Of a stretch of 64,000 nucleotides of DNA, positions 47,890 to 57,285 are shown in pieces. Made by a program: the position numbers and the translations under genes. Below the pieces are notes generated by a model. The model did no database searches. It was not told the origin of the DNA and worked only from the letters and a program-made list of their open reading frames with translations. Numbering within the stretch: the stretch's first letter is position 1; the number at the start of each line of letters is the position of its first letter. This DNA comes from CBDFKQ01 sp965248855. Its GTDB lineage: Bacteria > Bacteroidota > Bacteroidia > Cytophagales > 172606-1. The stretch is taken from positions 186,001-250,000 of the forward strand of contig CBDFKQ010000004.1 of the NCBI GenBank assembly GCA_965248855.1, written 5' to 3'.

Positions 47890-48831
47890 ATGAACTCCCG
47901 CCGAAGTTTTATTAAAAATACATTTTTAGCAGGCTTAGCAACAAATTTTTTATCCGGGAATGCTCGGGCGGATACAAAAGACAAAAAAAGGTCTTTAAGA
48001 ATCGCCCACATTACAGATGTACATATTTTAGATAAGCCCATTGCCATTAAATGCTATGAGAGGGTTTTAAAAGAAATTAATTCCATGAAGGACAAACCGG
48101 ATTTTATCATCAACACCGGCGATACAATAATGGATTCGAACAAACAAACCCGTGAAACTGTACAAAAGCGGTGGGAGGTTTGGAATAAACTCGTAAAAGA
48201 GAACAATCAACTTGAAATGAAAAGCGCCCTCGGAAACCATGATGTATGGTACGGTCCCGATGAAAAGCTTGATGCAGAATATAAAAAAGACAAGCAATAT
48301 GGTAAACAATGGGCAATTAATATGCTTTCTATGCCCAATCGATACTATAATTTTGAGAAAAACGGTTGGCATTTTATTGCTTTAGACAGTATTAACGGAA
48401 GTGATGGTTATCAATTGGATGATGAGCAATTTGTTTGGCTAAATGAAACATTGAGTAAAATCCCTTCATCTAACATTTGTGTATTTAATCATGTGCCAAT
48501 TATTTCAATGGGTGCAGTGCTTTATGATACACAACGCAAACCGCTTAAAGAGGTTAAATTCCCATCAGGCGATATGCATAATGACCATCAAAAAATTAAA
48601 AATTCATTTTATAAGTATAAAAATGTCAAGCTTGCTTTAAGCGGCCATGTGCATTACATTGATACAATTGATTATTTAGGAACAAAATATCTTTGTAATG
48701 GGGCTGTATCAGGCAATTGGTGGGGTTCTCCCATTGAATTGGATGAATTTCCTCCTGTCTATACTATCGTTGATTTATTTGATGACGGTTCCATCAATTA
48801 TGAAAGGGTTTATTACGATTACAAAAGTTAA
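47890..48831 (+). CDS. Tat-exported metallophosphoesterase
   Basis: 313 aa. The N-terminus has a twin-arginine signal (RRSFIK, then LAGLATNFLSGNARA), so it is folded in the cytosol and exported by Tat. The calcineurin-like metal ligands are in order: AHITDVHIL, NTGDTIMD, ALGNHDVW, FNHVPI and SGHVHYI. Such enzymes hydrolyse phosphomono- or diesters with a two-metal centre. It follows the susD2 terminator by about 150 bp, and the next phosphatase begins 19 bp after its stop. It is the intact counterpart, in role if not in family, of the broken phosphoesterase after susD1. Confidence 0.92.
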   Translation: MNSRRSFIKNTFLAGLATNFLSGNARADTKDKKRSLRIAHITDVHILDKPIAIKCYERVLKEINSMKDKPDFIINTGDTIMDSNKQTRETVQKRWEVWNKLVKENNQLEMKSALGNHDVWYGPDEKLDAEYKKDKQYGKQWAINMLSMPNRYYNFEKNGWHFIALDSINGSDGYQLDDEQFVWLNETLSKIPSSNICVFNHVPIISMGAVLYDTQRKPLKEVKFPSGDMHNDHQKIKNSFYKYKNVKLALSGHVHYIDTIDYLGTKYLCNGAVSGNWWGSPIELDEFPPVYTIVDLFDDGSINYERVYYDYKS

Positions 48832-48850
48832 CTCCATAAAATCAAAACCA

Positions 48851-49957
48851 ATGAACAGGATATTATTTAGCAAACTTCTTTTTTCGTTACTCTTTTTTCT
48901 TTCGTCTTTTTTCAATCTTCAATCTGTTTTTTGTCAAACAAAGACAGAAAATGTAATCCTTATAACCCTTGATGGTTTCAGATGGCAGGAGGTTTTTAAT
49001 GGTGCTGATTCTGCATTCATCAAACAACAACAGCACCTAAAAGACCCAAAATTAAAAGAAAAATTTTGGCGTGACGGCCTTACTGAAAGAAGAAAAGCAC
49101 TGTTACCTTTTTTCTGGAATGTAATCGCAGCAAAGGGACAATTATATGGAAACAGGCCATTGGGAAATAAAGCCAATGTTACAAATAACCAATGGTTTTC
49201 ATACCCCGGCTATAATGAATTATTGACCGGTAAGGCTGATAATGAGCGCATACACAGCAATGATAAAATTTATAATCCAAATACAAATGTGCTTGAATTT
49301 ATTAATGGGCAGGCAGGATTTAAAGGAAAGGTTGCAGCTTACACTTCATGGGATGTTTTTCCTTTTATTTTAAATGACAAAAGGAATGGCTTGCCGGTCA
49401 ACGCGGGTTTGGTAGAAGCGAAAGTAAATATTAATGAAACCGAAAAAACCATGAACAAACTCATGGCAACCTTACCAAATCCTTTAGGTGATGTCCGTTT
49501 AGATGCTTTTACTTTTTATTATGGGTTTGAATACTTAAAGAAAAATAAACCCAAGGTAATGTATTTTGCCTTTGATGAAACGGATGATTTTGCACATGCA
49601 GGCGAGTATGGCGCTTATCTTAATTCTGCACATTATACAGATGGTTTTATTAATGAGTTATGGGCTTATTTACAATTTGAACCTACCTACAAAAATAAAA
49701 CTACTTTAATCATTACTTGCGACCATGGGCGTGGCAATGATTCGAAAACCTGGAAAGACCACGGGCAGAAAACCCCCGAATCAGATCAGGTTTGGTTTGC
49801 AATTATTGGTCCTGATACACCTGCCAATGGTGAAATGAAAAATGAAGATCAATTTTTTCAGAATCAAATTGCCAAAACCTTAACTACATTTTTAGGGCTG
49901 GATTTTAAAAACGAAAAAATAGGGGAAATAATAAAACCAATGATGAGGAATAAGTAA
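48851..49957 (+). CDS. Alkaline-phosphatase-superfamily phosphodiesterase, exported
   Basis: 368 aa from the ATG at 48851; the frame extends upstream only through the previous gene. A signal peptide is followed by LITLDGFRWQEVFNG (first metal Asp), SYPGYNELLTG (likely nucleophile Ser), FAFDETDDFAHAG and TTLIITCDHGRG (metal Asp-His), then KDHGQKTPESDQVWF. This is the type I phosphodiesterase / nucleotide pyrophosphatase pattern. It probably removes phosphate or splits phosphodiesters outside the inner membrane. Phosphonoacetate hydrolase shares this fold, so a C-P substrate cannot be excluded. Confidence 0.88.
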   Translation: MNRILFSKLLFSLLFFLSSFFNLQSVFCQTKTENVILITLDGFRWQEVFNGADSAFIKQQQHLKDPKLKEKFWRDGLTERRKALLPFFWNVIAAKGQLYGNRPLGNKANVTNNQWFSYPGYNELLTGKADNERIHSNDKIYNPNTNVLEFINGQAGFKGKVAAYTSWDVFPFILNDKRNGLPVNAGLVEAKVNINETEKTMNKLMATLPNPLGDVRLDAFTFYYGFEYLKKNKPKVMYFAFDETDDFAHAGEYGAYLNSAHYTDGFINELWAYLQFEPTYKNKTTLIITCDHGRGNDSKTWKDHGQKTPESDQVWFAIIGPDTPANGEMKNEDQFFQNQIAKTLTTFLGLDFKNEKIGEIIKPMMRNK

Positions 49958-50062
49958 TGTTTTTTGCTACCCGGTTTTTTTTAAGCTGGAGCAGTCATTT
50001 TTTTATTTCTTGTTTTTTTTGATAACCTATTTAATTTAAGGAGTTAACAATAATAATTTTTT

Positions 50063-52837
50063 ATGAGTATAAAATTTTTCTTCAACCAGCCTTTTTCTTT
50101 TTTCTTTATTCTATCCTCTTTTTTCTCACCTTTATATTTATCTGCTCAAAAGACAATTATCACTCTACAAGTTCCGGGAGTAAATGAATATTCTATAATA
50201 AAACCTTCAGGAAATTCTGTTTTATGCAGTGGCAGATATGTAACACCTGCGGGCATTGTAACAACGATTACAAGATCTCCATTTGCAATGAAAATTACCC
50301 CGGATGGAAAAAAGGCACTTGTATTACATCAATCAGGAGTAATTACAATTATTGATTTATTAAATCCTCAAAAAAATATTCGAATTCCTAATTATTCAGG
50401 TGAAATTAAAAGTCTGCTTGATGGTGCCACTTTTTTAGGAATTGCTTTTTCAAAAGATTCAAAAATTGCTTATTTAAGTGGTGGTGATAAAGGTTCTGTT
50501 GTTGTTTTTGACTTAGAAACACTAAATAAAATTAATGATATTCAACTTAATGGTTTATTTGAAACTGTAAATTATGAAGATTCCTTTACTTCAGATATTA
50601 CAATAAATTACGATAAAAATGAATTGCTGGTACTTGATAGGGGAAATTTTAGGTTGGTAAGAATTGATTTATCCAACAATAAAATTACTGCTTCAATTAA
50701 AACAGGGAGAATACCTTTTGGTATTACCTTAAGTAAAGATAATAAGTTATGCTTTGTAGCTAATGTTGGTTTTTTTGAATATCCAATTATCCCCGGTGTA
50801 ACAAAAACAAATAAAGATACAATGATGCTCTCTTTTCCTCCTTATGGTTTTAATACCAAAGAATCTGAAGACGGTGTTGAAATAGATGGTCGTAAAATCC
50901 CGGGTGTCGGTAGTCCTTTAGTTGATGAAGCAATGAGCGTATGGACCATTGATTTGCAAACAAACAAAACGATATCAAAAATTAAAACCGGTTATCAAGT
51001 AGGAGGGATGATTGAAGAAGCAGAAATAGTGGGTGGATCGAGCCCTAATTCAATTGCTGTTGGTAATCAATTCGCTTATGTTACTAATGCTACAAATGAT
51101 AATATATCTGTTATTGATATAAAAAGTAAAAAAATAAAAGAAGAAATAAAATTAACTATTGATAAACGAATTGATAAATACAGAGGTATAATTCCATTTG
51201 GGATATTCCTCACTAAAGATGAAAAAACATTATTTGTAGCATGTTTAGGTTTAAATGCAGTTGCAGTAATAGACATTAAATCTAAAAAAGTTAAAGGATA
51301 TATTCCTACAGGTTGGGGTACTACCCGTGTTCTTTTATCTAACGATGAAAAAGATTTATATATAATTTCAGCAAGGGGATATGGCGCAGGACCTAATGGT
51401 GGAAAAGCGTTTGTGAAACCACCACAAGGTACTTATATAGGAGATATTCAATTAGGAACATTTCAAAAAATATCATCAGCAAATTCTTCGGAAGGTTTTA
51501 ATGGGAAAGAATGGGATGAACAATTAAAAAAATATACAAAACAAGTAATTGAAAATACATTTAAAGAAGTTGAAGTAGATGATAATAAAAAAAATCCCCT
51601 TCCTGCTTTACCCAAGCTTCGTAAAAGCCCTATTAAGCACATAGTATACATTACAAAAGAAAACAGAACTTATGATGAGGTTTTTGGACAGTTAAAAAAT
51701 GCTAAAGGAGATTCTAGTCTTGCTCGCTATGGAGTTAATGTAACTTACACTTTGCCTGATTCACTCAGAAATAAGTTTGCCGATCTTAAAGTGATGCCAA
51801 ATCATCATAAAATTGCTAAGCAGTTTGCATTCTCCGATAATTTTTATTGCGATTCTGATGCAAGTATTCATGGTCATCATTGGATGGTAGGAACAATTCC
51901 TAATGAATATGTCGAAGCAAATTCGGCTGCGAACAGCACTTATAAAGTTCATTCAACAGCACCCGGTAGAAGAATGCCTAAAACAACAGGAGGAGTTGAT
52001 CCTGAAGATTACAATGAAATAGGTGGACTTTGGGAGAACATGGAGAGAAATAAAATTTCTTTTTATAATTTCGGTGAGTCTAACGAGTTTGCAGGCGTTG
52101 AAGAAGAATGGAACCATACAAAATTTGGAGCAGTTTTTCCTGTTGCAGAACCCTTGCCAAAAGCTTTATTTGAAAATACTTCAAGAAATTATGCCGGTTT
52201 TAATACCAATATTCCTGATCAGGTTCGAATGGATCAGTTTGAAGAAGAGTTTACTAAAAAGTGGCTTTCGGGAAAAGATACAATGCCTCGATTAATTACC
52301 ATGCAAGTGCCAAACGATCATGGTGCTCAGCCCAGACCGGAAGATGGTTATCCGTATCCACATTCATTTATGGCTGATAACGATTTAGCAATAGGGAGGA
52401 TATTACATTTTCTTTCAAGAACAAAATATTGGAAAAATACGCTTGTAATAATTACAGAAGATGATCCTCAAGGTGGTGTTGATCATATTGATGCCCATCG
52501 TTCAATATTAATGATGGCAGGGCCTTATGTTAAAAAAAATTATGTATCAAATACCCATGCAAACTTTGGATCTATATTAAAGATAATTTATAATATTTTG
52601 GGAGCAGGTTATGTTAATCAATATGATGCCACTGCTTCTTTATTACAAGATTTTTTCACTGACAAACCCGACTTTTCTCCTTATACACTTGTAGAAAGCG
52701 ATAAGAGAATATTCGACCCTCAAAAAGCTTTAAATAAATATAAAAAAGTTTTCGACTTAAAAAAAATCCGGAAAGGACCTGAAATGGATAATGAATCGGA
52801 GCAGAGAAAGGAACATTATCAACAAAATCCAAAATAA
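50063..52837 (+). CDS. Bifunctional YncE-like beta-propeller / phosphoesterase, exported
   Basis: 924 aa with a signal peptide (to about residue 30, LYLSAQ). Residues about 35-500 are a YncE-like propeller (repeats such as NSIAVGNQFAYVTNATNDNISVIDIKSKKI). Residues about 525-850 are a phospholipase C / acid-phosphatase-like domain: HIVYITKENRTYDEVFGQ, FCDSDASIHGHHW, and ITEDDPQGGVDHIDAHRS. The tail is charged and helical. It likely acts on phosphoesters in the periplasm or at the surface; the propeller may bind a substrate or protein. Neighbours on both sides are also phosphorus enzymes. Confidence 0.88.
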   Translation: MSIKFFFNQPFSFFFILSSFFSPLYLSAQKTIITLQVPGVNEYSIIKPSGNSVLCSGRYVTPAGIVTTITRSPFAMKITPDGKKALVLHQSGVITIIDLLNPQKNIRIPNYSGEIKSLLDGATFLGIAFSKDSKIAYLSGGDKGSVVVFDLETLNKINDIQLNGLFETVNYEDSFTSDITINYDKNELLVLDRGNFRLVRIDLSNNKITASIKTGRIPFGITLSKDNKLCFVANVGFFEYPIIPGVTKTNKDTMMLSFPPYGFNTKESEDGVEIDGRKIPGVGSPLVDEAMSVWTIDLQTNKTISKIKTGYQVGGMIEEAEIVGGSSPNSIAVGNQFAYVTNATNDNISVIDIKSKKIKEEIKLTIDKRIDKYRGIIPFGIFLTKDEKTLFVACLGLNAVAVIDIKSKKVKGYIPTGWGTTRVLLSNDEKDLYIISARGYGAGPNGGKAFVKPPQGTYIGDIQLGTFQKISSANSSEGFNGKEWDEQLKKYTKQVIENTFKEVEVDDNKKNPLPALPKLRKSPIKHIVYITKENRTYDEVFGQLKNAKGDSSLARYGVNVTYTLPDSLRNKFADLKVMPNHHKIAKQFAFSDNFYCDSDASIHGHHWMVGTIPNEYVEANSAANSTYKVHSTAPGRRMPKTTGGVDPEDYNEIGGLWENMERNKISFYNFGESNEFAGVEEEWNHTKFGAVFPVAEPLPKALFENTSRNYAGFNTNIPDQVRMDQFEEEFTKKWLSGKDTMPRLITMQVPNDHGAQPRPEDGYPYPHSFMADNDLAIGRILHFLSRTKYWKNTLVIITEDDPQGGVDHIDAHRSILMMAGPYVKKNYVSNTHANFGSILKIIYNILGAGYVNQYDATASLLQDFFTDKPDFSPYTLVESDKRIFDPQKALNKYKKVFDLKKIRKGPEMDNESEQRKEHYQQNPK

Positions 52838-52865
52838 ATTTTTATTTCATCCATCTATTATAAAA

Positions 52866-53549
52866 ATGTTAAAACTAGTTGTTTTTGATATGGCAGGCAC
52901 TACCGTGCACGACGAAAGTAATGTAGCCAAATGCTTACAAGCTGCTTTTGAAGCAAAAAATATAAACATTAATTTAAAAGATGCACTTAATGTAATGGGT
53001 ATTCCCAAACCTGTCGCAATAGGGCAGTTATTAACTTCGTCTGTTAAAGATCTATCAATAATAAATGACCATTTAATTGAAGAAATACATATTTCATTTG
53101 TTTCAAAAATGGTTAATCATTATCAAACAAATGAAAATGTACGAGAAAGAACCGGAGTAAGTAATTTTTTCTTATTTCTTAAAGAAAAAGGCGTAAAAGT
53201 GGCTATTGATACGGGGTTTGACAGGCAGATAACCGATGTAATACTTAAACGGCTCAATTGGATTGAAAATAATCTGATTGATGCCAGTGTTGCAAGTGAT
53301 GAAGTAGAATATGGGCGGCCATTTCCCGATATGATATTCAAGGCAATGGAATTAACGGGAGTTAATGATGTAAAAAATGTAGCAAAAGTTGGTGATACAG
53401 CATCTGATATGCAGCAGGGAACAGCTGCAAAATGTGCGTGGGTTATTGGTATAACTACAGGTGCCTATTCAAAAAACGATTTAGAGAAATTCCCTCATAC
53501 GCACTTAATTGAAAGAGTTTCTGAATTAAATAAAATATTTAATTTATAA
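52866..53549 (+). CDS. Phosphonatase-like HAD hydrolase
   Basis: 227 aa from the ATG at 52866 (MLKLVVFDMAGTT). The frame can extend to 52791, but that part overlaps the previous gene and is not HAD-like. Motif I is DMAGTTV with nucleophile D8 and Ala at +2. Phosphonoacetaldehyde hydrolase has the same D-x-A, while most HADs have D-x-D. K48 (MGIPKPVAIG) lies where phosphonatase has its Schiff-base lysine region; motif IV is VGDTASDM. It belongs to the PhnX-like (TIGR03351) group, so it may cut a C-P bond in an aldehyde phosphonate. It is cytosolic, next to the transporter. Confidence 0.87.
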   Translation: MLKLVVFDMAGTTVHDESNVAKCLQAAFEAKNININLKDALNVMGIPKPVAIGQLLTSSVKDLSIINDHLIEEIHISFVSKMVNHYQTNENVRERTGVSNFFLFLKEKGVKVAIDTGFDRQITDVILKRLNWIENNLIDASVASDEVEYGRPFPDMIFKAMELTGVNDVKNVAKVGDTASDMQQGTAAKCAWVIGITTGAYSKNDLEKFPHTHLIERVSELNKIFNL

Positions 53550-53582
53550 ATAGTAAATATAATTTTAGATTCAATTAATAAA

Positions 53583-54854
53583 GTGGATAAAAAAAAATAT
53601 TGGACTAATCTAACCGTTTTTAGTTTATTTATTGGTTACACAGGTTACTATTTGTGCAGAACGAATCTATCTATTGCTACACCATTAATAATAAAAACCC
53701 TTGGTTATAAAGGTATAGATAAAGAAACACTGGGTAATATTGGTTCCTTAGGTGTGATGGCTTATGCGATTGGGAAATTACTAAATGGAATTATTGGTGA
53801 TTTTATCGGAGGTAAAAAGATTTTTATTTTCGGTATGGCAGGCTCTATCATCGCCACAATATTGTTTGGGTTTTCTTCAGGAATTATGTGGTTTAGTATT
53901 TTATGGTTTTTAAATCGTTTAATACAATCAATGGGATGGGGAGGATTGGTAAAAATGACCTCTAATTGGATAGATTATAAAAAATATGGAAAGGTAATGG
54001 GCATTTTAAGCTTAAGCTACCTTTTCGGCGATATTGTGGCAAGGCTTTTTTTTGGCAAATTAATTAATATTGGCTTTAGCTGGCAGATGCTGTTTTTTAT
54101 GGCAGCAGCAATGTTAGGGTTAATTTTAATTTTTAATTTATTTTTTTTAAAAGATTCCCCAAGCCAATTAAACTTACCGGTACCCCAAACAAATCCTGAA
54201 AATTTGTTTTTAGAAAATGAAAATAGCGGTAAATCTCAAAGTTTGAAAGAATTATTATTACCTTATTTTAAAACTCCTTCTTTTTATGTCCTCTTAATTA
54301 TGTCATTTGGCTTAACGGCCATTAGGGAAGCTTTTAATTTTTGGACTCCTACCTATTTATATGAAGTTGCACAATTAAAAGAAGGTGATGCTTCTCAAGC
54401 CAGTTCATTATATCTTATTGCAGGCGCTGTTTCAATAATATTATGCGGATGGGTTTCTGATGCAATTTTTAAAGGAAAGCGAGGAATTTTAATAGCTTTA
54501 GGTTGCGTTCCAATGGCGATAATATTATATTTAATGACATTCCCGTTCGAAAGCTCTTTATTAAGTATATTATTAATGGCGTTAACAGGTTTTTTTCTTC
54601 TTGGCCCATATTCTTTTTTAGCAGGAGCCATGTCGTTGGATTTTGGTGGGAGAAAAGGAGCTGCAACAGCAGTTGGTTTAATTGATTCTTTTGGTTATGT
54701 GGGCGGAACAATAGCTGTAAAACTCACAGGCCATTTTTCTGAAAAATATGGATGGGGTTCTTCATTTTTAATGCTTTCTATTATTGCAATAATTACTGCA
54801 TTTACTGCAATTATTTATTACAGAATTAAAGAAAGGAAATTAATATTTTCTTAA
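53583..54854 (+). CDS. MFS transporter, organophosphate:phosphate antiporter (GlpT-like)
   Basis: 423 aa from GTG at 53583, with 12 hydrophobic segments. The N-terminus GYTGYYLCRTNLSIATPLI matches the OPA family signature (the Arg lines the substrate site in GlpT), and GWGGLVKMTSNW and YLFGDIVARLFFG are typical of that family. The homologues exchange glycerol-3-phosphate, hexose phosphates or phosphonates for phosphate across the inner membrane. Its neighbours suggest it imports the product of the periplasmic phosphoesterases or a phosphonate for the HAD enzyme. Confidence 0.88.
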   Translation: MDKKKYWTNLTVFSLFIGYTGYYLCRTNLSIATPLIIKTLGYKGIDKETLGNIGSLGVMAYAIGKLLNGIIGDFIGGKKIFIFGMAGSIIATILFGFSSGIMWFSILWFLNRLIQSMGWGGLVKMTSNWIDYKKYGKVMGILSLSYLFGDIVARLFFGKLINIGFSWQMLFFMAAAMLGLILIFNLFFLKDSPSQLNLPVPQTNPENLFLENENSGKSQSLKELLLPYFKTPSFYVLLIMSFGLTAIREAFNFWTPTYLYEVAQLKEGDASQASSLYLIAGAVSIILCGWVSDAIFKGKRGILIALGCVPMAIILYLMTFPFESSLLSILLMALTGFFLLGPYSFLAGAMSLDFGGRKGAATAVGLIDSFGYVGGTIAVKLTGHFSEKYGWGSSFLMLSIIAIITAFTAIIYYRIKERKLIFS

Positions 54855-54862
54855 AACTATTT

Positions 54863-55771
54863 TTACAGATGCTCTTCTACCTCCCACCTATATGGTATAG
54901 ATGATTGTGCTCCATGTTTTGAAATAGATAATGCTGCGGCAACATTCGCAAATTTCACGGCTTCTTCAAGTGGTTTTCCTTCTAAGAGATAAGATACTAA
55001 TGCTCCTGTAAATATATCACCTTCAGAAGTAGTATCCACAGGTTGAACTAGTTTTGCAGGAATCATTCCTTTAAAATTGATTGATGAAATGTATGAACCT
55101 TGTTCCCCCATCATTACTATTACTGTTTCTACCCCTTTTTTATGTAAAATTTCTGAAGCTTCAATAGCATTACTTTTATCTTCAACAATAAGGTCGGTTA
55201 AAAATAAAGATTCTATTTGATTGAGGGTGATGATATCCACCATTGAAAGAAGTTTATCATCCAGTATTTGAGTTGGGGCAGGATTTAATATTATAGTTTT
55301 ATTGTGTTTTTTCGCAAGCTTCATCCCTTCATAAATAGTTTCCAGAGGTACTTCAAGTTGAAAAAGTACTGCATCTGCTTTTTCTATTTCATGTTCGGCC
55401 GCAATAATATCCCTTATTGATAATTTTGCATTTGCACCTAAAGCAACTACAATTGTATTTTCACCGTCATCATCCACAGTTATCAATGCAACTCCTGTAG
55501 GTTCATCAGGATCTTTGCTGATATACCTGACATTAATATTTTCTTTACGTAAAGCCTCTAATGCTTGTTGACCAAAAGAATCATTTCCTATTTTTGCAAT
55601 TAAAACCACTTCACATCCCATTCTGGCTGCCGAAATTGCTTGGTTTGCCCCTTTACCACCTCCATTAATAATAAAAGATTGGCCCAACAAAGTTTGCCCG
55701 GGGATAGGAATGTGAGGCGTGCGAATTACCATATCCGTATTAATGCTGCCAATAACTACAATCTTTGTCAT
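54863..55771 (-). CDS. rbsK: Ribokinase (PfkB family)
   Basis: 302 aa. PfkB signature 1 is in NGGGKGANQAISAARMG (from about residue 36); signature 2 near residues 245-255 reads DTTSEGDIF where DTTGAGDTF is usual, but the catalytic Asp is kept. It phosphorylates D-ribose with ATP in the cytosol. It converges on the MFS gene with an 8-bp gap. There is no transporter or nucleosidase next to it, so the source of ribose is not apparent. Another pentose or a nucleoside could be the substrate. Confidence 0.87.
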   Translation of the reverse strand: MTKIVVIGSINTDMVIRTPHIPIPGQTLLGQSFIINGGGKGANQAISAARMGCEVVLIAKIGNDSFGQQALEALRKENINVRYISKDPDEPTGVALITVDDDGENTIVVALGANAKLSIRDIIAAEHEIEKADAVLFQLEVPLETIYEGMKLAKKHNKTIILNPAPTQILDDKLLSMVDIITLNQIESLFLTDLIVEDKSNAIEASEILHKKGVETVIVMMGEQGSYISSINFKGMIPAKLVQPVDTTSEGDIFTGALVSYLLEGKPLEEAVKFANVAAALSISKHGAQSSIPYRWEVEEHL

Positions 55772-56150
55772 TTATAAAGTAAAAAAAGTCAGAAAGATTT
55801 TTCTGTAACGAGAAGGAGATCAGCTGTTAATCATTTTCTACATACAAATATTTAATTTTTTTTTCTAAAAGCAAAATATTTAGAATTAATTAATTATTAT
55901 TTTTGCAATGGTCTTTGTTTCAAACTTATCTTAAGTTTTTGAGGATTAATTCACATTTTTTGCTGAAAGGAACCGGTATTTATTTTATTTTCTTTTTGGA
56001 TTAAGGATTGCAGTAAAAATCCTTTTCGTAAGGTAAGAAACCTAAAGCCGACCTGTGGCAGCTTCAATCATTTATTTAATATTTTCCGGTTGATAATAAA
56101 ATACGTTGGCAATATATTTTATTATTGCCAACGTATTTTTAAAAAATTAT
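55772..56150. other. Intergenic region between ribokinase and Gfo/Idh genes
   Basis: About 380 bp. It contains the ribokinase promoter, unplaced, and the strong hairpin at 56097-56140. I see no gene or RNA gene. Confidence 0.6.
56097..56140 (-). terminator. Strong hairpin terminator after the Gfo/Idh gene
   Basis: AAAATACGTTGGCAATA (56098-56114) pairs perfectly with TATTGCCAACGTATTTT (56123-56139) around an 8-nt AT loop, with T-rich ends on both strands. It lies 11 bp downstream of the oxidoreductase stop. Confidence 0.88.
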
Positions 56151-57200
56151 TCAATTCAATGCAATTTCTTTTCTTAAATTATTACTTTCCATTGCCAGTT
56201 CAATAATGCGGATCACATTCATGGCCTCGCCGGGTTGAACTATTAACTTTGCGTTGTTTCTAATCACCTCATAAATATTTTTATAATAATCCTGATATGA
56301 ACCCGGTAAAGTTTTTACTTTTCCTCTGAATTCTATATCATTAATTGATGTATTCAATACTCCATAGGTGTGCTCCGGTTCTTCTCCCCAGTTTAAATCC
56401 GGTAGTTGTTTTCCATTTTTTAAATCATCTTCCTGTACATCAATCCCGTATTTTATAAAAGAACCCCTCTGACCATTTATAATAAATTTAGGAATTTCTT
56501 CTTTCATTAAAAATGAAGTTCTCAGCGTTACCCTGAGGTTGTTTTCGTAATTCATTATTAAAATATAATTATCTTCTACCTCAGCACCCTCTCTCTGGGT
56601 TTTTATATCTGCAAAAATACTTTTCGGAAGGCCGAATAAAAATAAGGCTTGATCAATAAGGTGGGAACCAAGATCAAATAACATTCCGGATCCCGGTGTT
56701 TTTTCTTCTTTCCAGCCTTGTTTTATAAAATTTCTGAAACGGTCGAAATGTGCTTCATAGTCAACTAATTTACCTAATAAACCCTCATCAATTACTTTTT
56801 TTACGGTTTTAAAATCACCATCCCATCTTCTGTTGTGATAAACCGATAAAACAAGATTTTTTTTATCGGCGAGTTCAATTAATTCTTTTGCTGATGCACT
56901 ATCTACTGTAAAAGGTTTTTCGACCACTACATTTTTACCCGCTTCTAACGCTCGTTTTGTGAAATCGAAATGGGTAGTGTTAGGTGTATTTACAACTATT
57001 AATTCAATGGAATCGTCTTGTAAAATTTTATTAAAATCGCTTTCAACTATAACCCGGTCGTATTTATTTTTAATTTTTTCGGGCTTACCTGAAACAATAG
57101 TTTTCAAATTATAGTTATGATTCGAAACCAGAAAGGGTGCATGAAATATTTCGCCCGACAAACCATAAGCGGCCAATGCTGTAATAATAGGTGTTGACAT
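56151..57200 (-). CDS. Gfo/Idh/MocA family NAD(P)-dependent oxidoreductase
   Basis: 349 aa. The N-terminal Rossmann fold begins ITALAAYGLSGEIFHAPFL, the usual Y-G-(L)-S/A-G variant of this family. The catalytic-site EKPF is at 94-97, followed by NRRWDGDFKTVKKVI and GSHLIDQALFLFG with a likely catalytic His. It oxidises or reduces sugars or inositols in the cytosol; the substrate is not predictable. It stands alone and is divergent from the glutathione peroxidase gene. Confidence 0.9.
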   Translation of the reverse strand: MSTPIITALAAYGLSGEIFHAPFLVSNHNYNLKTIVSGKPEKIKNKYDRVIVESDFNKILQDDSIELIVVNTPNTTHFDFTKRALEAGKNVVVEKPFTVDSASAKELIELADKKNLVLSVYHNRRWDGDFKTVKKVIDEGLLGKLVDYEAHFDRFRNFIKQGWKEEKTPGSGMLFDLGSHLIDQALFLFGLPKSIFADIKTQREGAEVEDNYILIMNYENNLRVTLRTSFLMKEEIPKFIINGQRGSFIKYGIDVQEDDLKNGKQLPDLNWGEEPEHTYGVLNTSINDIEFRGKVKTLPGSYQDYYKNIYEVIRNNAKLIVQPGEAMNVIRIIELAMESNNLRKEIALN

Positions 57201-57285
57201 AATTAAAAAATTTAAATCCGTGTTTTTTATTAAATTCGTATTTGTATTAGAAATTAATTATTTTTTATAAAAACCAAACAAAACC

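Noticed and set aside
52023..52295. 90-codon ORF within the YncE/phosphoesterase gene
   Set aside because: Alternative-frame shadow of a conserved catalytic domain.
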